Shown here: positions 50,030 through 59,028 of the stretch, piece after piece
Layout of the letters: each line of letters begins with the position of its first letter
Position numbering within the stretch: position 1 is the first letter of the stretch
Assembly: GCA_947626985.1 (NCBI GenBank)
Contig: CANQUG010000013.1
Coordinates: forward strand, 1-62,988
DNA from: an uncultured Lachnospiraceae bacterium
GTDB lineage: Bacteria; Bacillota; Clostridia; Lachnospirales; Lachnospiraceae
DNA: 62,988 nucleotides
Direction of reading: 5' to 3'
Notes under the pieces: generated by a model
The model's database searches: none
What the model was told of the DNA's origin: nothing
What the model saw: the letters and a program-made list of their open reading frames with translations, nothing else
Translations under genes and position numbers: made by a program

Positions 50030-52585
50030 ATGAAATATCACGAAAAAGTCAGCACAGGAATGCCGGGGTTTGATAAATCCATCGACATGCTCCGCATGGG
50101 AGACAATGTGGTGTGGCAGATCGACAACATTGAGGATTATCTGAAGGTGGTGGAGCCGTACATCGCCCAGGCGAGAAAGGACCAGCGGAAGATCATCTAT
50201 GTCCGGTTCGGAAGCCACCCGCCGGTGCTGAACGAGGAGGAAGAGGACATTACCACCTATCATGTGGACGCAGGGCAGGGGTTTGAGCAGTTCGCCACCA
50301 CCATCCATCAGATCGCAGAGCAGGAGGGGCGGAAAACCTTTTATGTCTTCGACTGCCTGACGGAGCTTCTGGAATTCTGGTATTCCGACCTGATGATCGG
50401 AAACTTTTTCCGGGTAACCTGTCCCTATCTGTACATTATGGATACGGTGGCCTACTTTGCCATCATCCGGAACCGTCATGTGTTTGACACGGTGGCCAGG
50501 ATCAGGGGAACCACCCAGTGCCTCTTCGATCTGTACATGATCGACGGGGAGATGTACATTCATCCCCTGAAGGCGGACGGAAGATATTCCCCCACCATGT
50601 TCTTTCCCCACAGGATCCAGGGGGACAAATTTACCAGCATTACCTCCAGCGCTCAGGCGGCGGAGCTGTTTTCCGGCTTCGAGTGGGATAAGCAGCGGCT
50701 GGATTACTGGAATGTGACCATGAATCATGCCCGGGAGGTGGTGAATCAGCCCGGGGAGGAGCAGGAGCGGATGAAGAACCTGCTCATCAGCCTGTTTATC
50801 GGCAAAGAGACCCGGATGAGGGATCTCTGCAGACAGAACTTTGACCTGAAGGACCTGATCAAGATCGTGTCCAGAGAGGTGGGCACCGGCTATATCGGCG
50901 GCAAGAGCGTGGGTATGCTGGTGGCAAGGAAGATCATCAAAAATGCCCGGGGAGAGATGGGGGATATCCAGAAATATCTGGAGCCGGACGATTCCTTTTT
51001 CATCGGAGCGGATGTGTATTATACCTACATTGTGCAGAACGGCTGGTGGGAGCTGCGTCTTCAGCAGAAGACGGAGGAAGGATATTTTTCCATGGCGGAG
51101 CCTCTGCGGGAGAAGCTTCTCTGCGGCAGCTTCCCGGAGATCATCGAGGAGGAGTTCGTGCACATGCTGGAGTACTTCGGGCAGTCTCCGGTGATCGTTC
51201 GCTCCAGTTCTCTCCAGGAGGACAATTTCGGCAATGCCTTCGCGGGCAAATATGAGAGCGTGTTCTGTGTGAATCAGGGTACGCCGGAGGAAAGACTCCG
51301 GGCCTTCGAGGACGCAGTGCGGGAGGTGTACGCCAGCACCATGAACCCGGACGCCCTCCAGTACCGCCGCCAGAGAGGCCTGGCTTTCAAGGATGAGCAG
51401 ATGGCCATTCTGGTGCAGCGGGTGTCCGGCGACTATTACGGGGACTATTTCTTCCCCCACGCGGCGGGAGTGGGCAACTCCTCCAATCTGTACGTGTGGG
51501 ACAAAAATATGGATATGGACGCGGGAATGCTCCGTCTGGTGTTCGGCCTGGGCACCAGGGCCGTGGACCGTGTGATCGGAGATTATGTCAAAATTGTGGC
51601 TCTGGACGATCCCACCAGGCTTCCCCTCCTCACCGCTCAGGATGAGCGGAAATATTCCCAGCACAATGCGGATGTTCTGGACCTGAGGAACAATCAATGG
51701 TGCAGCAGGGAGATCGGCGAGCTGGTAAAAAACGACATCGGCGTGCGGAAAACGCTGTTCCTCACTCTGGATTACGCGGAAGCGGACCGGCTGAGGGAGC
51801 TGGGCTACACGAACCTGCCCGTGCCATTTACCGTGAATTTCCGGAAGATGCTGCGGGATACGGAGTTTCCCGTGATCATGCGCAAAATGCTGAAGCTTCT
51901 CTCGGACACCTACGATTACCCGGTGGACGTGGAGTTTACAGTAAATTTCCGGGATGATAAGAATTTCTTCTTTAATCTGGTACAGTGCCGTCCCCTCCAG
52001 ACCAGGGGCCTGGGAAAGACGGTGGAAATTCCCAGACTGGACAGCACCGAGGACTGCGTATTTTATTCCGAGGGGAACTTTATGGGCGGAAACCTGCGGA
52101 TCCCCATGGACAAAGCGATCTTCGTGGATATCCATTCCTATCTGGCCCGGCCGGAGCAGGACAAATATCAGGTGGCCCGGAATATCGGCAAGCTGAACCA
52201 GCTTTTGAAGGATGAGCACGTGATCCTGATGGGGCCGGGAAGGTGGGGAACCACCACGCCCTCCCTGGGAGTGCCGGTGCATTTCACGGAGATCAGCCAC
52301 ATGGCGGCCATGTGCGAGATTTCCTATCAGTCGGAGGGGCTGATGCCGGAGCTGTCCTACGGAAGCCATTTCTTCCAGGATCTGGTGGAATCGGGAGTGT
52401 TTTATCTGGCGCTCTTTAAGGAGCAGGAGAATGTGATCTTCCGCGAGGAAAAGCTGATGGGAGAAAACCTTCTGGGAAGCCTGCTGCCGGAGGCGGAGGC
52501 CTTTTCGGATGTGATCCGGGTGGTGGATATCCGGGGAAGAGAGCTGTATTCCGATATTTCCTGCCAGAGGGTATTCTTGAAGTAG
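50030..52585 (+). CDS. PEP/pyruvate-binding (PPDK N-terminal domain) protein with KaiC-like N-terminus
   Basis: An 851-residue cytoplasmic protein. The first 300 residues begin VSTGMPGFDKSIDMLRMGD, like the opening of KaiC/RecA-type ATPases, but the Walker A (GxxxxGKT) is absent, so this part is probably a non-catalytic relative. The middle and C-terminal parts hold the ATP-grasp region of pyruvate phosphate dikinase and PEP synthase (VIVRSSSLQEDNFGNAFAGKYES near residue 390 and the FNLVQCRPLQTRG end near 660). The phospho-histidine and PEP-binding domains of those enzymes are missing. The reaction is unknown. ATG 50030 follows AGGAGGAGG; a longer upstream frame looks non-coding. Confidence 0.8.
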   Translation: MKYHEKVSTGMPGFDKSIDMLRMGDNVVWQIDNIEDYLKVVEPYIAQARKDQRKIIYVRFGSHPPVLNEEEEDITTYHVDAGQGFEQFATTIHQIAEQEGRKTFYVFDCLTELLEFWYSDLMIGNFFRVTCPYLYIMDTVAYFAIIRNRHVFDTVARIRGTTQCLFDLYMIDGEMYIHPLKADGRYSPTMFFPHRIQGDKFTSITSSAQAAELFSGFEWDKQRLDYWNVTMNHAREVVNQPGEEQERMKNLLISLFIGKETRMRDLCRQNFDLKDLIKIVSREVGTGYIGGKSVGMLVARKIIKNARGEMGDIQKYLEPDDSFFIGADVYYTYIVQNGWWELRLQQKTEEGYFSMAEPLREKLLCGSFPEIIEEEFVHMLEYFGQSPVIVRSSSLQEDNFGNAFAGKYESVFCVNQGTPEERLRAFEDAVREVYASTMNPDALQYRRQRGLAFKDEQMAILVQRVSGDYYGDYFFPHAAGVGNSSNLYVWDKNMDMDAGMLRLVFGLGTRAVDRVIGDYVKIVALDDPTRLPLLTAQDERKYSQHNADVLDLRNNQWCSREIGELVKNDIGVRKTLFLTLDYAEADRLRELGYTNLPVPFTVNFRKMLRDTEFPVIMRKMLKLLSDTYDYPVDVEFTVNFRDDKNFFFNLVQCRPLQTRGLGKTVEIPRLDSTEDCVFYSEGNFMGGNLRIPMDKAIFVDIHSYLARPEQDKYQVARNIGKLNQLLKDEHVILMGPGRWGTTTPSLGVPVHFTEISHMAAMCEISYQSEGLMPELSYGSHFFQDLVESGVFYLALFKEQENVIFREEKLMGENLLGSLLPEAEAFSDVIRVVDIRGRELYSDISCQRVFLK

Positions 52586-52804
52586 AGGGACAGAGCCGGA
52601 AGCTTCGGCTGTCACAGGGCCGGGAACAGCTGTGACATGCTGACTGCCGGAGCTGTCATTGGAGAAACGGTTATTGAGGACAAAAAAGACCGGGACAGCA
52701 TACAGGTTCACAGATTCTGCAGAATGGCGTGCCGCAGCAGAAAGAGTGATTCGTCCGTATGTTGTCCCGGCCTGATGTTCTGAAGGGCCGGAGTATCAAA
52801 ACTA

Positions 52805-52906
52805 TGTTCCGGTTTTCATGGCCGGAGTGCCAGAACTATGTGCCGGCTTTCAGAATCGGACCGTCAGAACGCTGTGCCGGCTTTCGGAACCGGCCTGTCA
52901 GAACTT
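52805..52906 (+). repeat. Three 34-bp tandem repeats at the trkH 3' end
   Basis: Units begin at 52805, 52839 and 52873, with the shared skeleton TGTkCCGGyTTTC...CCGG...CAGAAC. A more diverged unit with an insertion precedes at about 52764. The last unit overlaps the trkH stop codon. Two self-complementary elements occur in the preceding 100 bases (GTCACAG/CTGTGAC at about 52610-52637). Together they fill the 312-base gap; no gene is seen in it. Confidence 0.8.
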
Positions 52907-54337
52907 CTTCCAGGTATCTCTGGCGAAAAGCAGCACCAGCGGGAAGATCTCCAGTCTTCCGGCCAGCATGTCGAAGCACAGCACGCACTTGGACAGCGGG
53001 GAGAACATGGAAAAGTTCCCTGTGGGACCCACCAGCTCCAGTCCCGGTCCGATATTGTTTATGGTGGCGGCCACCGCCGTGAAGTTGGTGACCAGGTCAA
53101 ACTCGTTAAAGCTGAGGATCAGAACCGATACCGCGAAGATCAGAAAATAAACCATGATAAAGTTGTTGGTGGAGCGCAGCACCTCGTGGGAAATGGACTT
53201 TCCGTCCATCCGGACCTTTTTTACCGCATTGGGATGGAGGAACAGGTGCAGCTCCTTCCGGAGAGCCCTCCACAGGATAATGAAGCGGGAAACCTTGATG
53301 CCGCCGCCTGTGCTGCCGGCGCAGGCTCCCACGAACATGAGCATCACCAGGATCGTCCGGGACAGTCCCGGCCACTGATTGAAGTCCGCCGTGGCAAACC
53401 CCGTGGTGGTGATAATGGAGCCCACCTGGAACAGGGCGGTGCGCAGCGTTTCCCAGACTCCGTGGAACAGATGCCGGATATCCAGGGCGATGGTCAGGGT
53501 GGACAGCGCGATAATCCCCAGATAGTACCGGAGCTCCTCGATCTTCAGCGCCTGCATGAATTTTTTCGTGATGATCAGGTAATAGACGCTGAAATTGATG
53601 CCGAACAGGATCATAAATATGGCGGTCACTGTCTGGAGATAGGGGCTGTAGCCCGCGATACTGTCATTTTTAACGCCGAAGCCTCCCGTACCTGCGGTGC
53701 CGAAGGCGGTGCACAGAGTATCGAACAGAGGCATGCCCCCCAGGAGAAGAAAAATGATCTCCAGCACGGTGAGGGCAAAATAAATGGTGTAGAGGATCTT
53801 GGCCGTGGAGCGGACCTTGGGCACCAGCTTGCTCACAGAAGGTCCCGGGCTCTCCGCCCGCATGAGGCTCATCTGATAGCCGCCCGACAGCGGCAGCAGG
53901 CAGAGAAGGAACACCAGAACGCCCATACCGCCGATCCAGTGGGTGAAGCTCCTCCAGAACAGTACGCAGTGGGGCAGTCCCTCCACCGCGGTGAGAATAC
54001 TGGCCCCGGTGGTGGTGAAGCCGGAGATGGTTTCAAACAGGGCGTCAATGGGATTGGGAATGCTTCTGCTGAATATAAAGGGCAGCGCCCCCGCAATACT
54101 GAGGACAATCCAGCTTAGCGCCACCGTTACATAGCCTTCCCGGGTGTAAAATACCCTGTTGGAGGGCTTTTTCCTTGTGAGGGGAATTCCGGCAACGAGG
54201 CAGAGGACCATGGCGATCACGAAGGAGAACCCGGCGGATTCCCTGTAGATCACGGCAGTGATGCAGGGAAGCACCATGAAGATCGCCTGGAAATTTAAAA
54301 TCCATCCGATGATGTACACAATAATGGAATAATTCAT
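52898..54337 (-). CDS. trkH: Potassium uptake protein TrkH/KtrB family
   Basis: The membrane pore of the Trk potassium uptake system, 479 residues. The four selectivity-filter repeats are visible: SGFTTTGAS, GTAGTGGFG, ITTTGFATAD and NNIGPGLE, plus the ACAGSTGGGIK loop of helix M4. ATG at 54337 follows AAGGTGG; the GTG at 54346 lies before that site. It lies 10 bases behind trkA, and the pair is one transcription unit on the minus strand. The 3' end runs into the 34-bp repeats. Confidence 0.95.
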   Translation of the reverse strand: MNYSIIVYIIGWILNFQAIFMVLPCITAVIYRESAGFSFVIAMVLCLVAGIPLTRKKPSNRVFYTREGYVTVALSWIVLSIAGALPFIFSRSIPNPIDALFETISGFTTTGASILTAVEGLPHCVLFWRSFTHWIGGMGVLVFLLCLLPLSGGYQMSLMRAESPGPSVSKLVPKVRSTAKILYTIYFALTVLEIIFLLLGGMPLFDTLCTAFGTAGTGGFGVKNDSIAGYSPYLQTVTAIFMILFGINFSVYYLIITKKFMQALKIEELRYYLGIIALSTLTIALDIRHLFHGVWETLRTALFQVGSIITTTGFATADFNQWPGLSRTILVMLMFVGACAGSTGGGIKVSRFIILWRALRKELHLFLHPNAVKKVRMDGKSISHEVLRSTNNFIMVYFLIFAVSVLILSFNEFDLVTNFTAVAATINNIGPGLELVGPTGNFSMFSPLSKCVLCFDMLAGRLEIFPLVLLFARDTWKKF

Positions 54338-54347
54338 GTCCGCCACC

Positions 54348-55706
54348 TTATCTTTCCAGTATGTCCCGGATGTCCCGCAGACCTTTGTTGGTAGTGACGA
54401 TGATTACCGTGTCGCCCACCTGGATGGAGTCCTGACCTCTGGGGATACGGACCTTTCCGTTTCGGTTCAGACATCCCACCAGAAGGTTTTTTTTCAGATT
54501 CAGCTGAGCCAGGGGAATCCCCACCACGGGAGATTTTTCGTGGATGGCGAATTCCAGAGCCTCCGCCTGATTGTCCAGGATATGGTACAGGGTTTCCACA
54601 TTGCTTCCGATACTGTTCTGGGCGGCGCGGACATACTGAAGAATGTAGTCGGCCGTGATATATTTGGGGTAGATCACGCTTCCCACGTCCAGACTGTCGA
54701 TGACGTCGTCGTAGGAGAGACGGCTGATCTTGGCCACCTGCTTGGCGGAGGAGACGGTTTTGGCGTAGAGGGAGAGGAAAATATTCTCCTCGTCCATGTT
54801 GGTGAGGGTCACGAAGGACTCCGCCTTGGCCAGTCCCTCCTCCATGAGAAGGGCGCGGTCCGTGCCGTCTCCGTTGATGATGGTGGCTCCCGGAAGCAGA
54901 TCGCTCAGCTGCTCGCAGATCGCCCGATCCTTTTCGATGATCTTGACGTTGATATGCATGGGCAGCAGCATGTCTGACAGATAATAGGAGATCTCCCCTC
55001 CCCCCACGATGATGGTGTTTTTTACCTGGTTGGTCTTCAGACCGATCTTTTTGAAAAAGAGCGAAGCATTTACGCGTGAGGCGATGATGGAGACAAAGTC
55101 CCCGTTGTGGATCACGTGATTTCCTCCGGGGATCGCCATGTTGTCTTTGCTTTCTATGGCGCAGATAAGGATATCGCACCGCAGCTTCGCGGAAATCTGG
55201 GACACGGACATTCCGTCCAGTCCGAATTCCGGCATGACCTTGAATTTCAGAAGCTCCACCTTGCCCTTGGCGAAGGAATCGATCTTGATGGCGGAGGGGA
55301 AGCTGAGCAGTCTGGAAATTTCCTGAGCGGCGGCCAGCTCCGGATTGATGATCATGGCGACGCCCAGGCGTTTTTTGATAAAATCATATTCCTTGTAGTA
55401 GATAGGGTTCCGGACTCTGGCGATGGTGTGGCAGTGCCCGGTTTTCTGTGCGATGAGGCAGCACAGCAGGTTCAGCTCATCCGACTCCGTGACGGCGATG
55501 AGAATATCTGCGCTTTCGATTCCGGCCTCCATCAGAGTATTGATGCTGGCTCCGTTGCCCACGACGCCCATGGCGTCGATGCCTTCGGTGGCGGAATTTA
55601 TTTTTTCCGGCGATGTGTCGATGAGAGTCAGGTCCGTTTCTTCTTCCTGCAGCTGTTCCGCAAGGGTACGTCCTACCTTGCCGCATCCGACAATAATAAT
55701 TTGCAT
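54348..55706 (-). CDS. trkA: Trk system potassium uptake regulator TrkA
   Basis: The peripheral regulatory subunit, 452 residues, built as two RCK units: the first Rossmann motif IIIVGCGKVGRTLAEQL at the N-terminus and the second NTIIVGGGEISYYLSDML near residue 230, each followed by a TrkA_C region. It binds nucleotides (NAD or ATP) and gates TrkH. ATG at 55706 (complement) follows GGGAGGATCTC. A TATAAT on the minus strand (55771-55776) is the probable -10, with a poor -35. No c-di-AMP riboswitch was recognised in the short leader. Confidence 0.95.
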   Translation of the reverse strand: MQIIIVGCGKVGRTLAEQLQEEETDLTLIDTSPEKINSATEGIDAMGVVGNGASINTLMEAGIESADILIAVTESDELNLLCCLIAQKTGHCHTIARVRNPIYYKEYDFIKKRLGVAMIINPELAAAQEISRLLSFPSAIKIDSFAKGKVELLKFKVMPEFGLDGMSVSQISAKLRCDILICAIESKDNMAIPGGNHVIHNGDFVSIIASRVNASLFFKKIGLKTNQVKNTIIVGGGEISYYLSDMLLPMHINVKIIEKDRAICEQLSDLLPGATIINGDGTDRALLMEEGLAKAESFVTLTNMDEENIFLSLYAKTVSSAKQVAKISRLSYDDVIDSLDVGSVIYPKYITADYILQYVRAAQNSIGSNVETLYHILDNQAEALEFAIHEKSPVVGIPLAQLNLKKNLLVGCLNRNGKVRIPRGQDSIQVGDTVIIVTTNKGLRDIRDILER

Positions 55707-55830
55707 GAGATCCTCCCAATGATGATGTTCAGTATGATCAGTCAGATAAAACCGATAAAATGGTAAAGCTATTATAGCACTGTCCCTTCTCTTTTTAAAT
55801 ATGATTTTTTCATTTTTTCGGGCCGGAAGA

Positions 55831-55894
55831 AGGGGAAAGTTCCCCTGTGAAGGAGGAAACAGAAGTTGCGGTATTTTTTCGGTTGTGATACATT
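55831..55894 (+). promoter_or_regulatory. Promoter and inverted repeat ahead of the histidine kinase
   Basis: TTGCGG (55866-55871), 17 bases, TACATT (55889-55894) is a plausible promoter. AGGGGAA-AG-TTCCCCT at 55831-55846, a perfect 7-bp inverted repeat 20 bases upstream of the -35, may be an operator for this gene or for the divergent trkA. Confidence 0.5.
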
Positions 55895-55929
55895 GAGAGA
55901 AGAAAAACACAGGAGAGCGGGGAAGAAAC

Positions 55930-56793
55930 GTGACGATACGGAAGCTTTTTATTATGCTGTTTACCATAAACGGAATGGAATTTCTGCTGGGATGTGTGCT
56001 CCTGCGGGGGATATGGGGGAGGACGGCCCGTCAGACGGACGTGGTCCTCTTTCTGGCCATGGGGGTGATCCTCCTGGGAGGACTGCTCACGGCGGGAGGC
56101 CTGTTTTTCATATCCAGGTACCAGTACCGCAGCTATCGGGAGAGCGAGAAAAATCTGGAGAACCTGAACGGAAAGCTCCGGGAGCAGCGTCATGATTACC
56201 TGAACCAGATGCAGATCGTATACGGCCTTCTGGAACTGGAGGAATACGAGGACGCCAGAGAGTACCTCCGCCCCGTCTTTAAAGACCTGATGAAGGTGAA
56301 CAGAGCTCTGAAGACCTCCCAGCCCGCCGTCAATGCCCTTCTCCAGGCGAAGATGGAGACGGCGGAAAAGCGGGGGATCGACTTTTATCTGGATGTGGGC
56401 ACCAGGCTGGACGCCCTGGCCATGGAGCCCTGGGAGCTGTGCAAGGTGCTGGGAAACCTGATTGACAACGGAATGACCGCGGTGTCGGAGCTGGAGGGAG
56501 AGCGGAGGATTTCCATGGATATCCGGGAATCCGCGGACGAATACTATTTCATGATAAGAAATAACGGACCGGAGATACCGGAACAGAACCGGAAGCTGAT
56601 CTTTAACCAGGGCTTTACCACCAGGGGAGAGGAAGGACACGGGATGGGCCTGTTTATTGTGGCCGCAGTGCTGAAGGAGGCGGGCGGCAGGGTGGAGTTT
56701 GTCAGCAGCCGGGAGGAGACGGCCTTCACGGTGACCGTGCCGAAAGGAGCGGAGAACCCCCTGTCAGTTCCGGCCAAAAAAGTGACAAGATAA
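55930..56793 (+). CDS. Sensor histidine kinase (GHKL, Spo0B/DcuS-like)
   Basis: A 287-residue membrane kinase with two helices near the N-terminus (about 5-25 and 38-60) and no extracellular sensor of note. The phospho-acceptor is His88 in EQRHDYLNQMQIVYGLL, typical of Spo0B-type or citrate-sensor kinases. The ATP-binding domain has the N box LGNLIDNGMTAV and a GHGMGLFIV G box. Start is GTG 55930. Its partner is probably the LytTR regulator about 2.2 kb downstream; three genes (NfeD, FloA and a lysine-rich protein) lie between them on the same strand. Confidence 0.9.
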   Translation: MTIRKLFIMLFTINGMEFLLGCVLLRGIWGRTARQTDVVLFLAMGVILLGGLLTAGGLFFISRYQYRSYRESEKNLENLNGKLREQRHDYLNQMQIVYGLLELEEYEDAREYLRPVFKDLMKVNRALKTSQPAVNALLQAKMETAEKRGIDFYLDVGTRLDALAMEPWELCKVLGNLIDNGMTAVSELEGERRISMDIRESADEYYFMIRNNGPEIPEQNRKLIFNQGFTTRGEEGHGMGLFIVAAVLKEAGGRVEFVSSREETAFTVTVPKGAENPLSVPAKKVTR

Positions 56794-56941
56794 AAGGAAA
56801 AATGTATAAATTATGGATTTTGTCTTTTCTTTTTCTGTTCTGCCGATAAAATGAAGAAAAAAGAAAACCTGAAAGAAAACCGGAAGGAATCCGGGGAAGG
56901 ATTCCGGAAGGATTTTCCGAAAGAGGAAGGAGGGAACCAAA

Positions 56942-57427
56942 ATGGACACAATGGAAATTCTGGGAATTCTGCTTTTGATCGCCGGATTCATTCTGGCCGG
57001 AATCGAAATGGTTCTGCCGGGCTTTTCCGTACCGGGAATCAGCGCGATCATCTGTCTGGTGTCCGCGGTGTTTCTCATCGCCGATTCCATCATGGAGGGC
57101 GTGGTGATCACCGTGGGGATCCTGGCGCTCCTGGGTATTCTGCTGGCGCTGATCCTCTGGCTTCTGTCCAGGGGAAAGCTGAAATCCCCCATCATCCTGG
57201 AGGAGGAGCAGCGGCGCTCGGACGGCTATCTGAGCTCCAGCGATCTGAACTATCTCCTGGGCAAGGAGGGAGTGGCAGGGACGGATCTGCGTCCTGCGGG
57301 CGTAGGCCGGATCGACGGAGTGAACCTGGACGTGATTTCAGACGGAAAGTACATTTCCAGAGGAGCGAAGATCAAAATCATCAAGGTGGAAGGTTCCAAA
57401 CTGATTGTGGAGGAACAGGATTCGTAG
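56942..57427 (+). CDS. NfeD-like membrane protein
   Basis: A 161-residue protein with three or four N-terminal hydrophobic segments (ILGILLLIAGFILAGIEMVLPG, then two more) and a C-terminal soluble OB-fold domain (GKEGVAGTDLRPAGVGRIDG...) as in NfeD. NfeD proteins act with flotillins, and here FloA follows after 42 bases. ATG 56942 follows AAGGAGGG. The preceding 147 bases are purine-rich with GGAATCC/GGATTCC pairing. Function in membrane microdomain organisation is inferred from the family and pairing. Confidence 0.92.
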   Translation: MDTMEILGILLLIAGFILAGIEMVLPGFSVPGISAIICLVSAVFLIADSIMEGVVITVGILALLGILLALILWLLSRGKLKSPIILEEEQRRSDGYLSSSDLNYLLGKEGVAGTDLRPAGVGRIDGVNLDVISDGKYISRGAKIKIIKVEGSKLIVEEQDS

Positions 57428-57469
57428 CGTTGTTTCGGCAGACAGTTTTTATGACAGGAGGAAAGACAG

Positions 57470-58432
57470 ATGATAAGAGAATTTTTATGGATCGTGCCTT
57501 TGGGCATTGTGGGGCTGCTGGTTGTATTATTTTTTGTATTTGTTCCGGTGGGGCTGTGGATCTCCTCGCTGGCGTCCAATGTAAAGATCAGCATCTTTAC
57601 CCTGATCGGCATGAAGCTTCGCCGGGTGAAGCCCGCCGAGATTGTTCTGCCCCTGATCAAGGCCAGAAAAGCTGGCCTGGATCTCAGCGCGAATCAGCTG
57701 GAGGCCCATTTCCTGGCGGGCGGCAACGTGGACAATGTAGTCAACGCGCTGATCGCTTCGGAGAGAGCGGGAATCGTGCTGAAGTTCGAGAAGGCCGCCG
57801 CCATTGATCTGGCGGGGAGAAACGTTCTGGAAGCGGTGCAGATGAGCGTCAATCCCAAGGTCATTGAGACCAGCAATGTGTCCGCTGTAGCCAAGGACGG
57901 CATCGAGCTTCTGGTGAAGGCCAGAGTGACGGTGCGGGCGGATCTGGAGCGCCTGGTGGGCGGCGCCGGGGAGGCCACCATTCTGGCAAGGATCGGTGAA
58001 GGAATCGTCACCACGGTGGGCTCCGCCGATTCCCACAAGGAGGTGCTGGAAAATCCCGACGACATCTCCAAGCGGGTGCTGACAAAGGGGCTGGATTCCG
58101 GTACGGCCTTTGAGATTCTTTCGATTGACATTGCGGATATCGATGTGGGCCGGAACATCGGCGCACAGCTCCAGACCCTTCAGGCGGAGGCGGACAAAAA
58201 TATTGCTCAGGCCAAAGCGGAGGAGAGAAGAGCCATGGCGGTGGCCCGGGAGCAGGAAATGCGGGCCTACGTGGTGGAAGCCGAGGCGGAAGTGCCCAAG
58301 GCCATGGCCTGCGCTTTAAGAGAAGGAAAAATCGGCGTGATGGATTACTACGAGCTGCAGAATATTAAAGCGGATACGCAAATGCGGGAGAGCATCGGAG
58401 AAAGTACGAAGGACGAAGGAATCGCAGACTGA
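57470..58432 (+). CDS. floA: Flotillin-like protein FloA
   Basis: A 320-residue membrane-associated scaffold of functional membrane microdomains. A hydrophobic N-terminus (about 7-28) is followed by the SPFH-like domain ([42 protein letters not shown]) and a C-terminal coiled coil with [20 protein letters not shown]. The length and composition match FloA of Bacillus and clostridia. It forms a unit with NfeD upstream and the Lys-rich gene 20 bases downstream. Confidence 0.95.
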   Translation: MIREFLWIVPLGIVGLLVVLFFVFVPVGLWISSLASNVKISIFTLIGMKLRRVKPAEIVLPLIKARKAGLDLSANQLEAHFLAGGNVDNVVNALIASERAGIVLKFEKAAAIDLAGRNVLEAVQMSVNPKVIETSNVSAVAKDGIELLVKARVTVRADLERLVGGAGEATILARIGEGIVTTVGSADSHKEVLENPDDISKRVLTKGLDSGTAFEILSIDIADIDVGRNIGAQLQTLQAEADKNIAQAKAEERRAMAVAREQEMRAYVVEAEAEVPKAMACALREGKIGVMDYYELQNIKADTQMRESIGESTKDEGIAD

Positions 58433-58452
58433 GCCGAAGGGAGGTCAGCGGA

Positions 58453-59028
58453 ATGGGAACGATGTTTTTGAAATCCGCAGCGTATACTGCCTCCAGAACC
58501 ATGACGGCCATGGATGCGGCGAAGCGGAAGATGCCTGACGGTCAGAGGGATGAGAAGAATAAACTCCCGGCAAAGTCTGACGATCCTCCGGATAAAGGAG
58601 AAAACCGGGACAGAGACTCCGGGACAGAAGATTCCGGAAAAAAGAAGCCGGGAAAAAGGGCCTCCGGAAAAGAGAAGGCGGGGAAGAAGAATTCCGGAAA
58701 AAAGAAGTTCAGAAAAAAGAAGCCGGGAAACCGGGATTCCGGGCAGACGTCTCCGGATGGGACGGACAGGGCGGAGCCCTCTTCAGCCCCAATGGGCGGA
58801 GCCGAAGAAACCCCGCCGGGAGACAGCGTAATCCGCACTTCGCGGAAGGAAGCAGGAGATTCCGGAGAGAAACAGCGGTACGGAGCGGCCCTCTCCGCTA
58901 TGGGGAGACAAGGTCTCCAGAACGCAGTGGTCTGGGCAGAGATCCTGGGCCCTCCCGTGGCGAAAAGGAACAGACAAAAAAGAATGGAGCTGTTACATGG
59001 CGATCGGAGTAATGCTGGTAGAGGATGA
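58453..59028 (+). CDS. Lysine-rich low-complexity protein of unknown function
   Basis: I do not recognise this 191-residue protein. It starts behind GGGAGG, 20 bases after floA. Residues about 25-100 are a repetitive basic stretch of Lys, Gly, Ser, Asp and Pro (units such as SGKKKPGKR and SGKKKFRKK), likely disordered and nucleic-acid- or membrane-lipid-binding. The last 40 residues are different, with LQNAVVWAEILGPPVAKRN, a compact end that looks like a conserved docking motif. It overlaps the response regulator start by 32 bases, so the two are translationally linked. Confidence 0.65.
   Translation: MGTMFLKSAAYTASRTMTAMDAAKRKMPDGQRDEKNKLPAKSDDPPDKGENRDRDSGTEDSGKKKPGKRASGKEKAGKKNSGKKKFRKKKPGNRDSGQTSPDGTDRAEPSSAPMGGAEETPPGDSVIRTSRKEAGDSGEKQRYGAALSAMGRQGLQNAVVWAEILGPPVAKRNRQKRMELLHGDRSNAGRG

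Noticed and set aside
55707-55775. c-di-AMP riboswitch before trkA
   Set aside because: The leader after the likely -10 is only about 65 bases, too short for that riboswitch, and its core motifs are not visible.
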